Assembly: GCF_900637055.1 (NCBI RefSeq)
Contig: NZ_LR134338.1
Coordinates: 3,296,001-3,360,000, forward strand
Source of the DNA: Brevibacillus brevis
Lineage (GTDB): Bacteria > Bacillota > Bacilli > Brevibacillales > Brevibacillaceae
Reading direction: 5' to 3'
DNA length: 64,000 nt
The number at the start of each line of letters is the position of its first letter. Position 1 is the stretch's first letter. The notes beneath the pieces are model-generated. The model was given only the letters and a program-made list of their open reading frames with translations, was not told where the DNA came from and made no database searches. The position numbers were made by a program, and so were the translations under genes. Shown here in pieces: positions 58,116 to 64,000 of the stretch.

Positions 58116-61100
58116 TTATTTTCCTGCTGCTCGCATGACATCATAGACGGTCTCGCTGAAAATGCGTGTTGGAATATCAGTGAGCTTCAGCCGATCCACT
58201 GGTTTGAAGTAAAAATGCTTGTACTCGGCATCTTTATTTGGAAAGAAAGCCAACGCTTCCAGCTTCACATCCTCCATTCCTTCCCAATACGAAATGCTCG
58301 CCCCGCTGATTTTCAACTCAGCCACCATACCGTCATACAGTTTGTAAAACTCGTAATAATAACCGGCATCGAGCGGCGTTCCTTTGACCCAGCCGAATTT
58401 CTCCATCATTTTTGCAAAAGCAGTAGGTGAGTACGATTCAACAGGCAGGCGGAGCAATTCATTGGCTTTTACTTCTTCTTCCGTAGGCAGGAACGCTTCC
58501 CGATTCAACTGCTCGAATGGTTGTGTAATTTCGTAATCTTCCAGCTGAGTACGCCAGCCGTTCAACGTCTCTTCGTCCAGCTCCAGTGGGTGAATCAAGC
58601 CAATGAGCTGCTCATCTGCCAGCTCATACTCATCCTCGTCCACGGTGTTAAATGTCCCATCGTCCATATAGCGGAACGTATCTACGAGCTTTCCGTCCTC
58701 GTATACACCCCAGATCAGTCCAATTGCGAATTTTTGCATCAACACGTTCTCTACAAAGAGACGTTTCCATGCTGCCGTTGACCAATAACGCGATTTGGAC
58801 AGGGACTCCTCCAAACGAAGAGATTGTACCTTCACCATATTTTTCAGGTCTTTTTTCAATTGAGCAAAAGTCAATCGCGCTTGTTCTGCCTTCTCCTGAT
58901 CGTCTTTCGCGGACGGCGCAGGCAGATTTTTTACCGCTTTTCCTGTACTGTCGTTCGTAACTTCCAGCTCCAGCTCGTTGCTTACTTTGACCGTGAAGGT
59001 GCGGTCTCCGTAGTCAAACACTTGCTTGCCGGATGCATCGAAACCAAGCGTAGTTACCAATCGGTCTTCCAGTTCCATCGCGGAAATGTTCTGATTCGCA
59101 GCCGCCATGGAAAGCGCCTCTTCTGCTGCTGTTTTGACTTGCCTGTTTTTGATCGTACGCTTGATCTGGTCGATGAGACGCAGTGCAGTCAAATCATTTG
59201 AGAACGACAGGGCACGCACGCCATCCGCAGCCAAAGCACCGCGAGAGTGATCTGTCCATTCCTTAATCAACTGACCAATCGTATCGACTATACGTCGATC
59301 TCCGAAAGCGACGCAGAGCGGCATGATCCATTTTTCTTTGGCGACTGCTCCATTATCGAGCCATGTACGCAATGCTTCTACGGTAAAGTCAGCAACAGAT
59401 GCCGCTTGCAGAGAAGGTTTCAAGTCAAGCACCAACGGGTTTGGTGCTGTCGGGAATTCGATCGAAGCGGTTAGCATGTACTCCATTACTTCTTGGCCCA
59501 GCTCGTTGCCGTCTTGGTCGCGAAGGACTGGCATGCGCTCCAGTGGCATCCATTTAATCCGTGTGAGCTTGCGCTTGTCGGTCAGATTGCCCAAATGGGT
59601 CAAACTCGCATCTGGCCCTTGCTCCTCGGCGTCGATAAATGTTTGCAGCAGCGTTTTAAATTTGCTGCTCTTTTCTGTTGTCAATAGCTCCTGGAAAATC
59701 TCCTTGTTATTGTCCAGGGAGCGAATCGCATCAAGCGCCATTTCCTTGACCTTTGCTTTTTTCTCGGTTTGATAAACGTGCAAATAAAGCTCCTTGTCTT
59801 TGGCCTGAAGAAACGCTGAACCAGCAAGGCCGCTCACTTTCTTCGAGCTGTCAGCCAACCCGAGCAGAATCGCTTGGTTCCGCAATTTCTCAGACAGCGT
59901 CTCCTTTGCCGCCAATAGGGTTTGCATCACAAACACGCGAAGCTCCGTATCCAGCTTGTCAAATTGAGCCAGACTCATCTCCGGATTCGCTACGACCAAT
60001 GAACGATACACTTCTTCATTGACGTCTGTGTAATAATAGTGCATCTCCTTGATCGACAAAATCTGATAGAAAAGTGTCTGGACATCTACAGCTTCGTCCT
60101 TCCGGTAATGATCGATGATGCCGGTCAATCGATCCTGGAACGCATGAGCAAAGCACATATGGCCTACTCTGCGATTGGAATTGTCTTTGTAGTGGCACAT
60201 GAACGGAATCAGACGCGCAATAAACGGATGGTCTACAGGCAAGAAGCTCAACAGGATCATCTGCTGTCTTACGAGTTGTACGTCCTCCATATGCACATGC
60301 TCGAGCACATCCTCTAGGGCAGCTTTTCCATCCAAATAGCTCGCCAGCTTCGTCGAGCCCTTCGCACGTCGCAGCGCGTCTTGAATAATCCCTTCCAAAG
60401 AAGGCTGGAAATCGGAGAGATCCACGCCTGCTACCGCCAGCGTTTTGTATAAAAATCCTTTGACCATCGGGATTGAAGCAAGCTCAAGCGCTCGTCTCGA
60501 TTTGGTTACATCTTCAAGCGCCAGCTGTTTCACCTGCTCCCAGAGCGTCGGGGGAGATAGCAAATGCTCGCGAAGTCCCAGCAGTAGATCGTAAGGCTCC
60601 TCCATCTGCACAAGGCCAGCCAGTCTCTTATCTTCGGACAGGATATCAAGCGGGAACATGTCAAAAAAGATTTGCAAGGTGTCGTGCAGCTCCCGATCGA
60701 TCTCCTCTTCCTTCTTCAGAAATGCACTGGTCCCGCCTTTGACGTGAATGCGGAAATACAGCAAGCTGATGACCAGCTCCATATAACGCTTCAAATGCTT
60801 CTGATTCAAAAGGGAGCCTTCCTTGACCTGCTCTCCTTGATAATACTTTTCTCGCAGCGCAGCCTTTTTTTCTTTGACGAACGAAGGGTACAACGACTCG
60901 TTCGTCAGTAAATTGTTGCTCGAAAACTGCATGGTCACGACTTCTTTTGCAATGGTATGCAGCTCTTTTATAAATTCGCGCGTATCACCTGTAAGCAGGT
61001 AATAGTAGATCGGCATCAGCTTTTCTTTTGCTTCCTCCAATACGCTCGGAGAAATCGTGTACGCATATGAAATGAACAGCAAAAATTTGGCCCGATCAAA

Positions 61101-61583
61101 TGTCGAGGAGTAGTCACGGCTGATGCTTACGCGATAATCCTCCGCGGCTTTTACCAAAAATTCGCCAAACAACGCAGGCCCAAAATGCTCGGCCGTTTTT
61201 CTCATGGCCTCCAATGCTTTCTGATCTCTAGCACGGATATCAGCATCACTAATTTCCTTCATACTTTGCAGTTCGATCTGGTCCAGGAAGCACTCATCCA
61301 TTACGTTTTTCTTATCGTAAAAACGGTTACTTGCCTTGTAGATCAATACAGCTGCTCGGTAGAAAGCCAGCTCCTCGCCGCGTTTTTTCAGCTTGTCAAA
61401 TTCGGATCGAATCGTATAGCTGTAAAACCGCGGGTCCTCTGCGATTTCCGGGCATTCGTCTGTGTCACCTGCAACGTAATCAGCGATTTGATCGTACAAA
61501 TGCTTGTTTCGATCACTTGCACTGATAAACTCCTCCACAAATTTCTTCGTAACCGGATTGAGATCTGTCTTTCGTAAAACCAT
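58116..61583 (-). CDS. DUF4132-containing protein (YehI-like)
   Basis: The 1155-residue protein is largely helical in its first 800 residues, with HEAT-like character (RLIDQIKRTIKNRQVKTAAEEALSMAA), and ends with the DUF4132 region: MQKFAIGLIWGVYEDGKLVDTFRYMDDGTFNTVDEDEYELADEQLIGLIHPLEL and the tail TDIPTRIFSETVYDVMRAAGK. E. coli YehI has similar length and ending. Function is unknown; linkage to vWA, MoxR-type ATPase and SWIM proteins is recurrent in several phyla. It lies 19 bp behind the vWA gene. Confidence 0.87.
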   Translation of the reverse strand: MVLRKTDLNPVTKKFVEEFISASDRNKHLYDQIADYVAGDTDECPEIAEDPRFYSYTIRSEFDKLKKRGEELAFYRAAVLIYKASNRFYDKKNVMDECFLDQIELQSMKEISDADIRARDQKALEAMRKTAEHFGPALFGEFLVKAAEDYRVSISRDYSSTFDRAKFLLFISYAYTISPSVLEEAKEKLMPIYYYLLTGDTREFIKELHTIAKEVVTMQFSSNNLLTNESLYPSFVKEKKAALREKYYQGEQVKEGSLLNQKHLKRYMELVISLLYFRIHVKGGTSAFLKKEEEIDRELHDTLQIFFDMFPLDILSEDKRLAGLVQMEEPYDLLLGLREHLLSPPTLWEQVKQLALEDVTKSRRALELASIPMVKGFLYKTLAVAGVDLSDFQPSLEGIIQDALRRAKGSTKLASYLDGKAALEDVLEHVHMEDVQLVRQQMILLSFLPVDHPFIARLIPFMCHYKDNSNRRVGHMCFAHAFQDRLTGIIDHYRKDEAVDVQTLFYQILSIKEMHYYYTDVNEEVYRSLVVANPEMSLAQFDKLDTELRVFVMQTLLAAKETLSEKLRNQAILLGLADSSKKVSGLAGSAFLQAKDKELYLHVYQTEKKAKVKEMALDAIRSLDNNKEIFQELLTTEKSSKFKTLLQTFIDAEEQGPDASLTHLGNLTDKRKLTRIKWMPLERMPVLRDQDGNELGQEVMEYMLTASIEFPTAPNPLVLDLKPSLQAASVADFTVEALRTWLDNGAVAKEKWIMPLCVAFGDRRIVDTIGQLIKEWTDHSRGALAADGVRALSFSNDLTALRLIDQIKRTIKNRQVKTAAEEALSMAAANQNISAMELEDRLVTTLGFDASGKQVFDYGDRTFTVKVSNELELEVTNDSTGKAVKNLPAPSAKDDQEKAEQARLTFAQLKKDLKNMVKVQSLRLEESLSKSRYWSTAAWKRLFVENVLMQKFAIGLIWGVYEDGKLVDTFRYMDDGTFNTVDEDEYELADEQLIGLIHPLELDEETLNGWRTQLEDYEITQPFEQLNREAFLPTEEEVKANELLRLPVESYSPTAFAKMMEKFGWVKGTPLDAGYYYEFYKLYDGMVAELKISGASISYWEGMEDVKLEALAFFPNKDAEYKHFYFKPVDRLKLTDIPTRIFSETVYDVMRAAGK

Positions 61584-61602
61584 TCCTTACTCCTCCTTCT
61601 CT

Positions 61603-62742
61603 CTATTTGATAACTTTACCAATCCATTGCGCGAGCTCATCAGGCGTGATCGCGGCGACATTTGCTCCCATATCGCTCAATACCCGTGCAGCATGCTGGT
61701 TGTACGTAGCGTTGCCATTGAAATCCAAAGCCGTCAGCACTAAAAACTTGCAGCCCGCGTCTATAATTTCCTTGCTTTGGCGATACATTTCCTTGATCGG
61801 ATAGCCCTCCTCCAAATCGCTGACGAGGATAAATATCGTCTTCGATGGATTTTCGAGCAGTGTTCTACCGTATTTGAGCGCCTGGGCAATATGAGTCCCC
61901 CCACCAAGCTGCACACTCATCAGCACATCGACCGGATCATCCAGTCTGTCGCTCAAATCAACGACCTTCGTATCAAAAATAACCAAATGCGTCTTTAAGG
62001 CAGCGAGCTTGTAAAAAATGCTTGCCATAACGGAGCTGTAAATCACAGAGTCCATCATACTGCCGCTCTCGTCCACGACAATGACGATGTTCCATTTGTT
62101 GTGATGCTGGATATTGCTATGGAAATACAGTTCATCGATGATAAAACGGCTTTTTTTGCGGTCGTAGTTTTTCAAGTTTTTGCGAATCGTTTTATGGACA
62201 TCCAGATTTTTCATCGACTTCGTATAGCCGCGCTTGTGGCGATTGCGTTTGCCGACGATGCTGGTCTGCACTTCATTCTCAAGCTGACGCCGCAGATCGT
62301 CTACGACCTTGCGTACAATTTCCTTTGCACTTTTCACGACCTCTCCTTTCATCCTGCCTTTAAATTGGAGGATGTTTTTCAAGAGGGTCATGTTGGGCTC
62401 CATGCTTTCCAACACTTTTTTGTCTGTCAACAGCTCTGTCATGTTATAGCGGTCCAGAGCTTGCCGCTCAAGGATTTCTACCGTTTTTTTGGGAAACAGC
62501 TTGCGGATTTTATTCAGCCAGGAGGGAACCGTCAATGCCGAATCTCCCCGGCCGCCTTCTTTTCGATAGCCTTGCTCTTCTCCGTATTCACGGTTGTATA
62601 AAAATTCAAGAATCGAGTCTAGTTCCTGATAGGAAAACTCGGATGATTGATAGACCCCGCTGCCTTCCAATGATTCCTCGGCATGAGAGCCTAATAACAA
62701 CCGCCAGCGGTTCAAGGCTTCGCGGCTCAAATCAGGTTCCAT
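61603..62742 (-). CDS. vWA-domain protein (YehP-like)
   Basis: The 379-residue protein has a helical, charged front half and a C-terminal von Willebrand A domain with an intact metal site: DESGS at 224-228, Thr283 in GGGTH, Asp309 in VSDLEEG. E. coli YehP is almost the same size. vWA proteins of this kind work with MoxR-family AAA+ ATPases; that partner (YehL) is probably encoded beyond the right edge. The start codon overlaps the end of the preceding gene by 16 bp. Confidence 0.9.
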   Translation of the reverse strand: MEPDLSREALNRWRLLLGSHAEESLEGSGVYQSSEFSYQELDSILEFLYNREYGEEQGYRKEGGRGDSALTVPSWLNKIRKLFPKKTVEILERQALDRYNMTELLTDKKVLESMEPNMTLLKNILQFKGRMKGEVVKSAKEIVRKVVDDLRRQLENEVQTSIVGKRNRHKRGYTKSMKNLDVHKTIRKNLKNYDRKKSRFIIDELYFHSNIQHHNKWNIVIVVDESGSMMDSVIYSSVMASIFYKLAALKTHLVIFDTKVVDLSDRLDDPVDVLMSVQLGGGTHIAQALKYGRTLLENPSKTIFILVSDLEEGYPIKEMYRQSKEIIDAGCKFLVLTALDFNGNATYNQHAARVLSDMGANVAAITPDELAQWIGKVIK

Positions 62743-64000
62743 TTGGCAAACTCCTCCTTGATCGCTTGATCGAGCATGCGGGCATCACGCAAGGTACGCT
62801 CATCGATGACTGGATTCGTGACTTGTTCCACCGTCGTTTGAAAGAGAGCTGCCACTTTTTCCGAGAGCATACTAATTTCCATTGGGCTAAAATATGTAAA
62901 CGCCAATCGCAGTTCGGGCACCACCTGCAAAAAGTCGTTGTAGGCCAAGGATGTAATCATCTGGTGCAGATCGCGCAGGATTTCTTCCTGATGGAAGAGG
63001 TAGTCACGAGCCACGATAAAGACGCCATGTAAATACGCGGCGGTATGCAGCATTTGCTCAGGCGAGCCGAACATATATGCACGTGCACGTCGGGAGATTT
63101 CTGCGCGCTCTAACACTTCGAGATTGCACAAGATTGCGACCACTACCCCCACCAGTTTTGCGGGGAGCTTGTCGTTACGCATCAATTCCAGCAGTTGATC
63201 ACTGAAAATCTCTCGGGAATCATCTGCCTGTCTCTTCTCACTCAGCATGTAGAGGAATTTGAGCTGATCGGCCAACTCATCCAGTTCGTTGGGGTTCGGG
63301 TTTCCCTGCTCGACGATTTTGGTCACAGCCTGGTAATATACCTCTTCCACCAAGCTCTCCAGCCGTTCTGTTTCGATAAGACCGAACAACCGTTTTTGTT
63401 CCAAAAGAATCGTGAGTGTCTTCAACGTTTTGCAAAGAGAGAGAAAATGTCCATCCTGCCGAACGGACTCTTCTACAAATTCAAAGAGCCTTTCCGATAG
63501 CTCTTCCAATCCCATGACGACCGCCATCAAGAGCCATTTTGCCAGCTCATGGCTCTGGTGCTGCGGCATTTCTTTTACCATATCGGCTAGCTTTTGCGAA
63601 GCTGCCTCCTTCACCGTCCCACCGTACACCGAGCTCTCAATCAGTCGGGCTTCGACGAAGGAGGAATAGCTGTAGCGCCATGTTTCTCGGACAAGATTGA
63701 CATTTCGGTTGTTCATCCAGTCTGGTCCTGCTTCTTTGGCGCAAAACTCTGTACCCAAGAACTGCATGCAGTGAAAAAACTGGCTGGCTTCGCGATGCGA
63801 CTTCTTGGCATACAATTCGAGCACCTTCTGATTGCGCCCTGTTGTCGTGATCGCGAGCTTTAGCGATTTACATCTGTCTTTGCAATCGCGAACGATGGGC
63901 ACATCCAGTGAATTGGGGGCTACCTCCCCGATTCCATCTCCTGTCAACAGCTCTCGCAATGTCTCGATCGGCTGTGAAGTTGCAATCGAGCGTTCGCCTT
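62727..64000 (-). CDS. YehM-like protein (C-terminal part; gene runs off the right edge)
   Basis: The frame is open to the window edge, so the 424 residues seen lack a start; the TTG at 63957-63959 is probably internal since GERSIATSQPIETLRELL reads through it. The sequence is all-helical (LVREAWRYSYSSFVEARLIESSVYGGTVKEAASQKLADMVKEMPQ) and free of known catalytic motifs. By position directly before the vWA gene it corresponds to YehM of the E. coli yehLMPQ cluster, which is an orphan family. Translation is coupled to the vWA gene by overlap. Confidence 0.75.
   Translation of the reverse strand, partial: GERSIATSQPIETLRELLTGDGIGEVAPNSLDVPIVRDCKDRCKSLKLAITTTGRNQKVLELYAKKSHREASQFFHCMQFLGTEFCAKEAGPDWMNNRNVNLVRETWRYSYSSFVEARLIESSVYGGTVKEAASQKLADMVKEMPQHQSHELAKWLLMAVVMGLEELSERLFEFVEESVRQDGHFLSLCKTLKTLTILLEQKRLFGLIETERLESLVEEVYYQAVTKIVEQGNPNPNELDELADQLKFLYMLSEKRQADDSREIFSDQLLELMRNDKLPAKLVGVVVAILCNLEVLERAEISRRARAYMFGSPEQMLHTAAYLHGVFIVARDYLFHQEEILRDLHQMITSLAYNDFLQVVPELRLAFTYFSPMEISMLSEKVAALFQTTVEQVTNPVIDERTLRDARMLDQAIKEEFAKWNLI

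Overview
The window looks like a chromosome segment of a Gram-positive, spore-forming-type Bacillota, most like Brevibacillus or a close Paenibacillaceae relative. This is inference from gene content: a gltC-gltA-type locus with a GltC dyad, GlnK/GlnL next to glsA-glnT, CcpA cre boxes, strong AGGAGG ribosome sites, short Met- or GTG/TTG-started lipoproteins, and Bacillus-type names for almost every recognisable protein. No rRNA, tRNA, CRISPR array, transposase or prophage was seen.

Layout. 1-2022: a partial dehydrogenase E1-alpha gene reads off the left edge from a sigma-54 promoter and is divergent from a sigma-54 activator; a cre box lies between them. 2049-9333: a LacI-controlled carbohydrate operon (regulator, sugar isomerase, Gfo/Idh dehydrogenase, lipoprotein, two MalF/MalG-type permeases), whose LacI gene seems to start at ATT. 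9409-14091: small regulatory genes (SDR/MarR pair, GntR plus a serine-hydroxymethyltransferase-like enzyme from an apparently leaderless promoter, GNAT, a TetR relic). 14118-19066: glnL-glnK divergent from glsA-glnT, with a GlnL tandem box and a cre site. 19069-23804: a Pnkp-Hen1 RNA repair cassette divergent from a regulator with two MerR DNA-binding domains. 23830-28945: gluconate genes (6-phosphogluconate dehydrogenase, RpiR regulator, gntK, gntP). 30457-36134: glutamate synthase large subunit and gltC, without the small subunit beside it.

36676-48480 is the most interesting part. One ten-gene operon (redoxin, two NlpA/MetNIQ-type importers, an LLM flavin monooxygenase, an M20 deacylase, a GNAT acetyltransferase) and two single monooxygenase genes look like a sulfur-salvage system for S-substituted cysteines, comparable to the Bacillus subtilis ytmI/cmo and yxe operons. 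All three transcription units begin with the same arrangement: a strong promoter, a very short 5' end, a small open frame with a Cys codon at the end of the 5' arm of a 11-12 bp intrinsic terminator (within it in two leaders, just after it in the third), and then the structural gene. The simplest reading is cysteine-responsive, ribosome-mediated transcription attenuation.

48497-51580: an orphan siderophore-type binding lipoprotein and an AraC regulator with two Fur-like boxes, and a HEAT-like protein. 51585-55498: ybaK, then an AT-rich islet (52288-53720) flanked by a direct repeat of the 3' end of an oligopeptide-binding gene; the islet carries a broken DUF6973-like secreted protein gene. 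56096-64000: a minus-strand operon resembling E. coli yehI-yehM-yehP-yehQ (SWIM finger, DUF4132, vWA and a YehM-like protein), with an additional 96-residue helical protein; it runs off the right edge.
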